This document shows, in pieces, positions 6,276 through 12,763 of a stretch of DNA of 12,763 nt. The position numbers and the translations under genes were made by a program. Within the stretch, counting starts at the first letter, position 1; the number at the start of each line of letters is the position of its first letter. Under the pieces are notes generated by a model that did not search any database, was not told where the DNA came from, and worked only from the letters and a program-made list of their open reading frames with translations. Source of the DNA: an uncultured Clostridia bacterium (GTDB lineage Bacteria; Bacillota; Clostridia; Christensenellales; Aristaeellaceae); NCBI GenBank assembly GCA_937934775.1, contig CALGYL010000143.1, positions 1-12,763 of the forward strand. The letters are read 5' to 3'.

Positions 6276-7787
6276 CTAGAACCCCGCGTACAGAAAACCG
6301 GAGAACAGGTCGCCGCCCAGGAGGCCCAAAACCAGTACGGTATACAGGATGCCCAGACTGACCGCGTATTTGAGCGGCAGCCGCAAGGCGTCGAACCGGT
6401 TCAAAAGAGCCTCCGGATGCCCCAACCGCTCGATCAGAAGCACGACGATGGACAGGATAAACGCGGCTAAAACGTAGCACTGCGTGGCGGTATTGAAGCC
6501 CGCCGGAAACAGCGAAAAACCATTTTCAAGGTTCTGCCAGAGCGCGCAGCGCAGAACTTCCAGCGCCTGCCGCATCGTCTCCGTGCGGGAGAACACGCGA
6601 ATCAGCGTCAGCACGAGGAACGTCCGGATCACCTGAAAAGCAATGAATGCGCGGCTCTCGGGGCGGAGCCTGAGACGGGCCAGTATGCTTTTCTGCCACG
6701 GCTCCGTGAGCAGCGACAGCGCAATCGCAAGGCCGTTCAAAAGGCCCCACAGAAGGAAATTCCATGTCGCGCCGTGCCAGAGGCCCGTCAGCGGCCAGAC
6801 AGCCGCCAAGCCCATCAGCGCCGGGGTTAGTTTGGCGGGCCGGATTTTTCCGCTTTTGCGCAGCGACCGGCTCCATTTCGTTGCAAGGCCTGACACCGAG
6901 ATCGGGTAGAATACGTAATCCTTGAACCAAGCGCCCAGTGTAATGTGCCAGCGACGCCAGAAATCCGACACCGAACGGGCGGCCAGTGGGTTCTCGAAGT
7001 TTTCCGGAAGTGTCAGACCCAGAATGTTGCCCGCGCCCAGGATCATGTCCATGTAGCCGGAGAAGTCGGCATAGATCTGGATCGAATAGAGGCACAGCGC
7101 GATCAGCACCACCGGCGAGCCTTGCTGCGCCGGGTTGGCCAGCGCGGGCTGCACATATTGGCCCAGACGGTCGGCAATGACCAGCTTTTTCAGCATGCCC
7201 CAAAGCACGCGCATCGCGCCCCGGCGCAACCGGTCGTAATCGAAGGAGAGCGGTTGGCGCAGCTTCTGGCCCATATCGTCGTAGCGGGTGAAGGGTCCCT
7301 GCACGATCTGCAGAAGCAGCGTTAAAAACAGCGCCACCCGCAGCGGGTTGCGTTCCGCGGGGTATCTGCCCCGGTACACGTCCATCAGGTAGCCGATGGC
7401 GGTCATGGTGTAGAAGGAGATGCCCAGCGGCGCGACGATGCTGCCGCCTGTCAGGAGGCCGCGGTATTTCAGGACGGTCAGAAGCCCCAGATCCACCGTA
7501 AGAACCGCCGCCAGACAAAGCTTTTTTTGCCTCGTCAGGAGAATGCGCTCCCGGCTGTCCTTGGGGTGCGCCTTGGCTGCCTTATTCAGTTTCTCCAGTG
7601 GCAGCGCGCCGCCCCAAGTGGCCAGAATCGTCACCAGAAGCCAGACGGGCGCGGCGGTGGCAAACGTCATGTAGTAGCCAAGGCTCGCCGCCAGAAGCAC
7701 CAGCCACTGTGCCTTTTTTGGTACAGCAAAGCACACCGCGACCGTCTCCGTGAGGTATAAAAAAAATGAAAATGTGCCAGGCTGCAT
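6276..7787 (-). CDS. MBOAT family O-acyltransferase, DltB/AlgI-like
   Basis: A 503-residue multipass membrane protein that in the Dlt and alginate-acetylation systems moves an activated acyl group across the membrane towards an extracellular acceptor. The MBOAT core is clear: QIYADFSGYMDM (237-248), ENFENPLAARSVSDFWRRWH with His281, WFKDYVFYP (287-295), and TGLWHGATWNFLLWG with His338, the conserved histidine pair region of the family. About 10-12 hydrophobic segments are visible, and the end FSGFLYAGF resembles the aromatic tail of AlgI/DltB proteins. ATG 7787 follows the carrier-protein stop by one base, with GAGGG upstream. It is the last gene of the minus-strand operon. The carrier gene directly upstream favours a DltB-type reaction. 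The acceptor (teichoic acid or another glycan) cannot be read from sequence. Confidence 0.9.
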   Translation of the reverse strand: MQPGTFSFFLYLTETVAVCFAVPKKAQWLVLLAASLGYYMTFATAAPVWLLVTILATWGGALPLEKLNKAAKAHPKDSRERILLTRQKKLCLAAVLTVDLGLLTVLKYRGLLTGGSIVAPLGISFYTMTAIGYLMDVYRGRYPAERNPLRVALFLTLLLQIVQGPFTRYDDMGQKLRQPLSFDYDRLRRGAMRVLWGMLKKLVIADRLGQYVQPALANPAQQGSPVVLIALCLYSIQIYADFSGYMDMILGAGNILGLTLPENFENPLAARSVSDFWRRWHITLGAWFKDYVFYPISVSGLATKWSRSLRKSGKIRPAKLTPALMGLAAVWPLTGLWHGATWNFLLWGLLNGLAIALSLLTEPWQKSILARLRLRPESRAFIAFQVIRTFLVLTLIRVFSRTETMRQALEVLRCALWQNLENGFSLFPAGFNTATQCYVLAAFILSIVVLLIERLGHPEALLNRFDALRLPLKYAVSLGILYTVLVLGLLGGDLFSGFLYAGF

Positions 7788-7788
7788 T

Positions 7789-8019
7789 TCAGCCCTCGGC
7801 TTTCAGACGTTCGATCATGCACAGCATGGCCTCCGGGGAATTGAAGTTCTCGGCGGTGATCTCCTCCACCGGCACATCCACCAGGAAGCGTTCGCTGATT
7901 TCGCCGACGATCGCGACCACGTCAAAAGAGTCCAGAAGTCCATCGTCCATCAGTTTTTTGCCACTCTGAAATCCGACGTCGGGGCGGATTTCCTTGAGCA
8001 GCAACATCAGTTCTTCCAT
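7789..8019 (-). CDS. DltC-like acyl carrier protein
   Basis: A 76-residue acidic carrier protein. The phosphopantetheine attachment Ser is residue 31 in DDGLLDSFDVV; GLLDSF is the form found in DltC, and the C-terminal NFNSPEAMLCMIERL matches the place of the DltC end (WNTPNNIVNQL in Bacillus as I recall it). It should carry the acyl group made by the ligase upstream and hand it to the MBOAT protein downstream. The start is ATG 8019, with AAAGGTGATC just upstream; the longer open frame above it overlaps the ligase and is not coding. The 37-base gap to the ligase has no terminator. I call it DltC-like rather than DltC because the ligase does not look specific for D-alanine. Confidence 0.85.
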   Translation of the reverse strand: MEELMLLLKEIRPDVGFQSGKKLMDDGLLDSFDVVAIVGEISERFLVDVPVEEITAENFNSPEAMLCMIERLKAEG

Positions 8020-8056
8020 GTCGATCACCTTTCTGAGCGTTGATGATTGCGGAAGG

Positions 8057-9502
8057 TTATTGGAGGAGCTTCCGCTGGAGTTTGCCGTTCTCCGCGCGGG
8101 GCAGCTTGTCGCGCAGGAGGATGCGGCGGGGCAACATGAAATCCTCCAACCGTTTGGAGAGAGCCTCACGAATGGCTGCGGGATCGAAGGCTTTTTCCGG
8201 CTTCATGACCACATAGAGTATCGGTGATTCGCCGGTCAGAGGATCGGCGATTTTTGTGCATCCACAGTCGACCACATCATCCAGCGCGAGCGCCGCCTGT
8301 TCGACGGCGTCTGGTGCCACCTTGTGGCCCGCCACGTTGATCACGTCGCCCTGCCGCCCGACCACGTGCACCATGCCGCGCTCGTCAAAGTAGCCGATGT
8401 CGCTGGTGAAGAGAAGGCCGTCCGTCAGCGTTTCCCTAGTCAGCGCGGGGTCCCGCCAATAGCCTATCATCGTCATATCGCCTCGGATGGCGATCAGGCC
8501 GGGGTTTTCTGGAGAGGACACTTTGGGGCGGCGGTCGTCGTCCACGATTTCAAAGCGCGCGTTGTGCGCCGGAAAGCCGATGCAGCCCGCGCCACCGTCG
8601 ATCGCCGCGTAGTTGTACATGCAGCAGGAGCCTGCCTCGCTGGTGCCGTAGCTGTTGTACAGCCGACTCGACGGCAGCAGCGCCTTCATGCGGGCCTTGT
8701 CGGCCTCGGATAGCGGCGCGGTACCCGATTCAACAAAGTCGATCCGGCTTGCGTAGCGCCCAAGCCGGTTGCCCGACAGCGACAGGATCAGCCGGATCGC
8801 CGACGGCGGCAGGTTGAGCGCAGTGACCGGGTGCTCGTCCAGCGCCCGGAAGAACGCGGCCAGATCATTCATACCGTCCAACAGCAGGATGGCGCTGCCC
8901 GCAAGAAACGTGCTGGCCAGCTTCCGGATCGCGTTGGCGTGGCTGACCGGACCGGGCACGGCCAGCAGCGTATCCGCCCTGTAGCCCATGCCGAAGACCA
9001 GGTTTTCCGCCACTGCCGCCACGCTGCGGTGGCTGCACAATACGCCCTTGGGCGCGCCGGTGGTGCCGGTGGTGAACAAAAGCTCCGCCGGGGCATCGCC
9101 CTCCGGCAGCGAGGTTTCCTCCGGTTCCAAATCCGACAGTGCCAGATGCGAATCCATCCGGCACGGTACGCCTTCGTCAGACGCGCTGATCAGTATGCGC
9201 GCGCCGGTCTGGCGAAGGATTTCCTTTAGGCGCGCGTCGGGCGCGCGCTTTTCCACCGGTGTAAAGATGCCCCCCGCCAGGTGCGTTGCCAGATGGCACA
9301 CGGCGAACGCGCAGGTTTGCTCGGTGCGCATCACGACGCATTCGCCCTTGTGAAGCCCGGCGTGAGATAAAGCCGCGGCAAAGCCGCGTACCTTGTCCCA
9401 GAGCACCTGATAGGTCAGGCGGCCGTCGGCCGCGAGAATCGCGGTTCGGCCGGGGACTTCCGCCGCATGGCGCTGAACTGCTTCTGTGATCGATCTGGTC
9501 AT
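8057..9502 (-). CDS. Acyl-adenylating ligase (ANL superfamily) loading the carrier protein
   Basis: A 481-residue AMP-forming ligase. It should adenylate a carboxylic acid and pass it to the phosphopantetheine thiol of the adjacent carrier. ANL motifs in order: FTTGTTGAPKG (143-153), YGTSE (285-289), TSDIGY (366-371), GRQGDVI (382-388), and ENGK with the C-terminal catalytic Lys474. It takes the place of DltA, but the motifs after 360 (GRQGDVINVAGHKVAPDAVE) are those of acyl-CoA synthetases, not the QIKLHGYRMELEEIE form of DltA. Where DltA has FD, whose Asp holds the substrate amino group, this protein has SH (His188). A non-amino acid such as an acyl, hydroxy or aryl acid is thus more likely. 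The start is ATG 9502, after GAGGGGG; it lies 10 bases past the stop of the SGNH gene. Substrate is unknown. Confidence 0.85.
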   Translation of the reverse strand: MTRSITEAVQRHAAEVPGRTAILAADGRLTYQVLWDKVRGFAAALSHAGLHKGECVVMRTEQTCAFAVCHLATHLAGGIFTPVEKRAPDARLKEILRQTGARILISASDEGVPCRMDSHLALSDLEPEETSLPEGDAPAELLFTTGTTGAPKGVLCSHRSVAAVAENLVFGMGYRADTLLAVPGPVSHANAIRKLASTFLAGSAILLLDGMNDLAAFFRALDEHPVTALNLPPSAIRLILSLSGNRLGRYASRIDFVESGTAPLSEADKARMKALLPSSRLYNSYGTSEAGSCCMYNYAAIDGGAGCIGFPAHNARFEIVDDDRRPKVSSPENPGLIAIRGDMTMIGYWRDPALTRETLTDGLLFTSDIGYFDERGMVHVVGRQGDVINVAGHKVAPDAVEQAALALDDVVDCGCTKIADPLTGESPILYVVMKPEKAFDPAAIREALSKRLEDFMLPRRILLRDKLPRAENGKLQRKLLQ

Positions 9503-9512
9503 GGCCGCCCCC

Positions 9513-10841
9513 TCAATCAATGGTGATGGGTTTTTCCGAATAGACGTCGCATGGCGCGCTGGGCGCGCTGCACGCTTCGACGCGAACCGTGTAGACGCCG
9601 GGTTCGAGGTCTATCAGATCGCACCGGCCGCCTTTGGATTCCAATAGCCGGTTTTCGGTCTCGGTCTCGCCCCTGGACCGGTAGAAAAAGCGGTAGGAAG
9701 GGGTGACCAACGAACCGTGTAGACTGGATGCCTGTAGGACGATTCCGCCTTCGGATTTCTCCACTTTGCAGTGGATGGACGCCACGCGTTGGATGTTGCG
9801 GATCATTTCGCCATAAGTGCCGTAGAAATAACCGGACGTGTCCTCGCCCGCAAGCACCTTTTGAAGGACTTCCGTCAATACCGGCGTGAACAGCTCGGCG
9901 CCTGTATTGTTCAGGTGCCGCTCGTCGGCGAAGTTGGCGGCGGTTAACTTGGAAACCCGGAATTTCGACAGGTTGAAGTCCAGAACCAGCGTCCCCTTTT
10001 GCCGGGCTAGCTCCAGAACCGGCGCCATCAGCGCTTCATATTGATTGAGGGCGAGCATGTAGGCGTCGGTGGTCGGCATGGAGACAAGGATCGGCGTGAT
10101 GCCTTTTTCCTTGCAGAGATCGATCACCTGATCCAGATGGTTGTAGTCTTTGTTCAGGTCAAGTTCCGCACTGTCCAGAAGCGATGCCGCGATTGGAACG
10201 TTGCCAGAGGCAATTGCGCTGTAGCACGGCGTATAGCCCATGGAACCGGCCGGGTACGTTGGATCGGGCACATACCCGTACTTCAGATAGTCGCGCAGGT
10301 AGGATGCTTTGAGGCGCATGCCGAACGTATCCACGAAAAAATGCATTTGATCGCGCGCGCTGTGCAGAACGATCAACGGAAGCTCATCCAGCGTGAAACA
10401 ATCCCAGAGCAGCTCAAGCTGTGCCTTCCGGTTGATCATGTGGCTGAGGAGAACGAATTTTGAGATGTAGGCGCCGTCTTCACCATCCGCCAGCAGTCGG
10501 TTGACCGAAATATCGATCAGCGCCAGCTTCACCGGATTGGTCTCAGTAAGGTCCTTGAGCGCATAATAAGACAATTCCATCGTTTGGCTGGAAGTGGAGT
10601 AATTGAACGAGCGGCTGCCAAGCGCCTGATCGACCACCGCCGGAATGATGCCGTTCCGAAACAGCGACGCGCCGATGAACGCCGTGTCGATCGTGCCCTC
10701 CGCCGCTTTTCGGTCTTCCCGTACCATGGGCCAGGATTGCTCCATCGGTTCGGTGAAGAAGCGTACACAGGTTTCCACAACCGCCCAAAGCACAAAAAAA
10801 GTCAATACCGCGGCGATGCGCCGCATCGTTTTATGCTTCAT
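9513..10841 (-). CDS. DltD-like SGNH-type protein with extra C-terminal beta domain
   Basis: A 442-residue protein with an N-terminal membrane anchor (RRIAAVLTFFVLWAVVETCV, about residues 7-26) and a large outer part. The SGNH/GDSL-type fold is marked by TAFIGASLFRNG with Ser59 as the likely nucleophile (block I), Asn80 in SFNYSTSSQ, and ADERHLNNTG with Asp306 and His309 as the remaining catalytic pair. DltD proteins have this plan and act with DltB in the final transfer to the polymer. After about residue 352 a beta-rich domain follows (PSYRFFYRSRGETE, DLEPGVYTVRVEAC) that resembles small Ig-like or triple-tyrosine modules and is not part of standard DltD. The start is ATG 10841, with GGAAGTGA 8 bases upstream overlapping the ATPase stop. 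The position ahead of the ligase differs from the usual dltABCD order. Confidence 0.75.
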   Translation of the reverse strand: MKHKTMRRIAAVLTFFVLWAVVETCVRFFTEPMEQSWPMVREDRKAAEGTIDTAFIGASLFRNGIIPAVVDQALGSRSFNYSTSSQTMELSYYALKDLTETNPVKLALIDISVNRLLADGEDGAYISKFVLLSHMINRKAQLELLWDCFTLDELPLIVLHSARDQMHFFVDTFGMRLKASYLRDYLKYGYVPDPTYPAGSMGYTPCYSAIASGNVPIAASLLDSAELDLNKDYNHLDQVIDLCKEKGITPILVSMPTTDAYMLALNQYEALMAPVLELARQKGTLVLDFNLSKFRVSKLTAANFADERHLNNTGAELFTPVLTEVLQKVLAGEDTSGYFYGTYGEMIRNIQRVASIHCKVEKSEGGIVLQASSLHGSLVTPSYRFFYRSRGETETENRLLESKGGRCDLIDLEPGVYTVRVEACSAPSAPCDVYSEKPITID

Positions 10842-10849
10842 CTCCCGGC

Positions 10850-11617
10850 TCACTTCCGTATGGCTTTGGAGAGAAGCCCCCAGCACTCGGCGTAGCCGAG
10901 ACTCTCCGGCGTTTTCAGTTCGTCGCGGGGGCCCTGTACGGGGTTCTCCAGCAGCAGCTTGACGCTCTCCGGGTGCTCGCCCATCGCCATGAGGCGGGTG
11001 GACAGCGCGATGGATTCAATGATCGAATGGGTGACGAACAGAACCGTAATGCCCGATTCCAGCCAGATACGCTTGAGCTCCTTTTGAAGCGTTGTACGCG
11101 TCTCGGCGTCCAGGCTGGCAAAGGGTTCGTCCATCAGAATCAACTCCGGCTGCATCGCAAGCGCCCTTGCGATGGCCACGCGCTGCTTCATGCCGCCGGA
11201 GAGTTGGTGTGGGTGATAGTTGGCAAACTTCGTCAGGCCCACCATTTCCAGATACTGCGCGGCGCGTGCCCGGGCCTCCTGCCGCCCGCCTGCCTGGGGG
11301 TTGACCTGCAGCGGATAGGCGATGTTTCCGAGCACCGTCCGCCACGGCAGCAGCTGGTCGAAGGTCTGGAACACCATCGCGCAGCGGGGGCCGGGGGCGG
11401 CGACCGGCTTGCCCTCCAGCAGTACCTCGCCCGTGGTCGGGCGCTCAAAGCCGCCTACAACCCGGAGGAGCGTGGACTTGCCGCAGCCGGAGGACCCGAC
11501 GATGCACAGGAATTCGCCCTTCTCCACCGTCAGGTTGATGCTGGAAAACACCGTGTGTTCGCCTTGACCGGAGGTAAACGACTTACCCAGGTTTTTCAGT
11601 TCCAGAAACGCGCTCAT
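10850..11617 (-). CDS. ABC importer ATP-binding protein, SsuB/TauB/NrtD family
   Basis: A 255-residue ATPase that powers the adjacent permease. It shows Walker A GSSGCGKST (41-49), Q-loop VFQ with Gln84 followed by the LLPW typical of the nitrate/sulfonate/taurine class, signature LSGGMKQRVAIARAL (139-153), Walker B LILMDEP (159-165), D-loop SLD and H-loop His197. The start is ATG 11617, overlapping the permease stop by ATGA; the longer open frame up to 11827 is a shadow inside the permease gene. Only 8 bases separate its stop from the DltD-like gene, so importer and surface-acylation genes are probably one transcript. The subfamily transports small organic anions and some cofactor precursors; the substrate here is not known. 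Confidence 0.9.
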   Translation of the reverse strand: MSAFLELKNLGKSFTSGQGEHTVFSSINLTVEKGEFLCIVGSSGCGKSTLLRVVGGFERPTTGEVLLEGKPVAAPGPRCAMVFQTFDQLLPWRTVLGNIAYPLQVNPQAGGRQEARARAAQYLEMVGLTKFANYHPHQLSGGMKQRVAIARALAMQPELILMDEPFASLDAETRTTLQKELKRIWLESGITVLFVTHSIIESIALSTRLMAMGEHPESVKLLLENPVQGPRDELKTPESLGYAECWGLLSKAIRK

Positions 11618-12402
11618 CGCATCATCCCCCAACGGCGCACGGTGACGCGCTCCAGATTTCGAAACAAGAGGTCCTCCACCAGAATGCCCACCAGCATGAT
11701 CATGATCAGCGAGGCGAACATGCCCGGCATGTCCAGATAGCTGCGCTTGATGTAGATGTCCCAACCCAGGCCGCCGGCGATGCCGGTTGCGCCAAAGACC
11801 ATTTCCGCGCTGATCAGCGCGCGCCAAGCCCGGGCCCAGCCGGTCTTGATCCCGGTCAGGATGCTGGGGAAGGAGGCGGGCACCAGAATGCCGGTCATCA
11901 TCCGGATCCGGTTGAGCCCGATCAGCCGCCCCACGTCGGAGTAGATCGGCGGCACGGATTCAAAGCCGGTGATCACGTTGAGCAGCATCGGCCACAGGAT
12001 GGAGTGCACCATCACGAACAGGATCGCGCCCTCGCCGATGCCGATCCACAGGATGGCCAGCGGCAGAAGCGCAATGCCGGGCAGCGGGTCCAAAACCGAG
12101 ATCAGCGTCTTGATCAGGTCCCTGACCGTCGGGAAGAACATCGAAAGCACTGTTAATAGGAGGGTCAGCGCCATGGAGAACGCCATGCCCAGGCCGATCA
12201 GGTACAGAGAATAACCCGTCTTGGTCAATAGACTGCCGTCGGCTACCTCGCGGGCAAAAGAGCCAACGATTTGGCCGACGGACGGGAATTTAATCGATGG
12301 GAATACTTTAAGTGACCATGCGAACTGCCAAAGCAGGGCAAACACCGTAAAATAGACCAGCCTTCGTACCCAGGCGTGCGACCAGAGACGGCTGCGATTC
12401 AT
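11614..12402 (-). CDS. ABC importer permease, SsuC/TauC/NrtB family
   Basis: A 262-residue membrane protein forming the translocation path, with about six hydrophobic segments. The family EAA-like loop for ATPase contact is visible as SDVGRLIGLNRIRMMTGILV followed by PASFPSILTGIKTGWARAW. IGEGAILFVMVHSILWPMLL and GLGWDIYIKRSYLDMPGMFA are further typical SsuC/TauC stretches. ATG 12402 is chosen with AAGGGTGA upstream (spacing about 10); TTG 12429 would extend it by nine residues but has a poorly spaced site. It is 44 bases after the binding-protein stop and overlaps the ATPase start by four bases. Confidence 0.9.
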   Translation of the reverse strand: MNRSRLWSHAWVRRLVYFTVFALLWQFAWSLKVFPSIKFPSVGQIVGSFAREVADGSLLTKTGYSLYLIGLGMAFSMALTLLLTVLSMFFPTVRDLIKTLISVLDPLPGIALLPLAILWIGIGEGAILFVMVHSILWPMLLNVITGFESVPPIYSDVGRLIGLNRIRMMTGILVPASFPSILTGIKTGWARAWRALISAEMVFGATGIAGGLGWDIYIKRSYLDMPGMFASLIMIMLVGILVEDLLFRNLERVTVRRWGMMR

Positions 12403-12446
12403 CGCTTGCAGTTCACCCTTCGCGATCAAAGTATCCTGAGAGTGGA

Positions 12447-12763
12447 TCAGTCGATCATGGAGACGCCGGGCCAGCTGGCGTCCGCGGAGGCGATGGCGTT
12501 CTGGATGTAACCGTTCCTTTGCATGAAGTCGGACAGCGTCTGGACGCCGTAGACGTCGGATGCGTAGGCGGTGCCCGGCCAGACGGTGTATTTCGCGGCC
12601 TGTTCTTGGGTAATATTCTCGGTGGTCGCGATGATCTTGAGCGCTTCAGGGTCGCCCTTGTTGATCAGTTCGATCGCCTCGCTCAGAGCGTCCGTGAGAG
12701 CCTTTTCGACCTCGGGGTTCTCATGCAGCGCCTTGGCGGTCACACAGACAATGCTGGCTTTGA
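12447..12763 (-). CDS. ABC importer substrate-binding protein, SsuA/NMT1-like (5' partial)
   Basis: The last 105 or so residues of a periplasmic-type, here probably lipid-anchored, binding protein. The frame stays open to the window edge (KASIVCVTAKAL before the first internal GTG at 12743), so the N-terminal part and any lipobox lie outside. The visible part is the C-terminal lobe end of the SsuA/TauA/ThiY group: HENPEVEKALTDALSEAIEL, then TQEQAAKYTVWPG and QTLSDFMQRNGYIQ, which correspond to the conserved final helices and the DFMxxNGYI-like end. It is the first visible gene of the seven-gene minus-strand operon. Ligand residues lie mostly upstream, so the substrate cannot be guessed from this piece. 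Confidence 0.8.
   Translation of the reverse strand, partial: KASIVCVTAKALHENPEVEKALTDALSEAIELINKGDPEALKIIATTENITQEQAAKYTVWPGTAYASDVYGVQTLSDFMQRNGYIQNAIASADASWPGVSMID

Noticed and set aside
8020..8169. N-terminal extension of the carrier protein frame
   Set aside because: It overlaps the end of the ligase and is Ser/Cys/Arg-rich; ATG 8019 has a good ribosome binding site and gives the normal carrier length.
6276..10841. Plain dltDACB D-alanylation operon
   Set aside because: The carrier, MBOAT and SGNH proteins fit, but the ligase lacks DltA substrate features and the importer is part of the operon, so the dlt gene names were not assigned.
11618..11827. N-terminal extension of the ATPase frame
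   Set aside because: It overlaps the permease, has His/Gly/Arg-rich low-complexity sequence, and the normal ABC start MSAFLELKNL is at 11617 with an ATGA overlap.
1..12763. CRISPR arrays, tRNA, rRNA and transposase genes
   Set aside because: No regular direct-repeat array, no tRNA-like cloverleaf or rRNA segment and no transposase motif was noticed in the window.

Overview
The window is GC-rich (roughly 60% by eye) and almost fully coding. It looks like chromosomal DNA of a GC-rich anaerobic Firmicute of the class Clostridia. The basis is a DUF4860-type pilus operon, AGGAGG-like ribosome binding sites with ATG, GTG and TTG starts, a YkuD L,D-transpeptidase with a copper-amine-oxidase-like N-terminal domain, and Dlt-like cell-surface acylation genes. 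The taxon is inferred, not proven.

Left part, plus strand, 1-4782: the 3' part of a type IV pilus operon. In order it holds the C-terminal part of a GspF/PilC platform protein, four small single-pass membrane proteins (one with a prepilin-like N-terminus, one a DUF4860 protein), a PilT retraction ATPase, and a SARP/BTAD transcriptional regulator whose C-terminus is a GGDEF-like domain with SASQY in place of GGDEF. The first five genes overlap or nearly touch; gaps of 18 and 26 bases precede pilT and the regulator.

Middle, 4783-5108: a convergent intergenic region. It holds a ~166-base inverted-repeat element with 15-base perfect ends, a strong GC hairpin that looks like the plus-strand terminator, and a weaker structure behind the transpeptidase stop.

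Right part, minus strand, 12763-5109: a 5'-truncated substrate-binding protein, a permease and an ATPase of an SsuABC/TauABC/NrtABC-type importer. These run with only 44, -4 and 8 bases of spacing into a DltD-like SGNH protein, an acyl-adenylating ligase, a DltC-like carrier protein and a DltB/AlgI-like MBOAT protein. The seven genes look like one operon. A model follows: the importer brings in a small organic acid, the ligase activates it and loads it on the carrier, and MBOAT plus the SGNH protein transfer it to an extracellular polymer. The ligase lacks the amino-acid-binding Asp of DltA and has acyl-CoA-synthetase-type motifs, so the group transferred is probably not D-alanine. Downstream, a secreted L,D-transpeptidase has its own promoter (TTTACA, 18 bases, TATAAT), which shows that its true start is a TTG inside the longest frame.

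The most interesting signal is the importer plus Dlt-like operon with a non-amino-acid ligase. The regulator with a fully degenerate GGDEF domain comes second.
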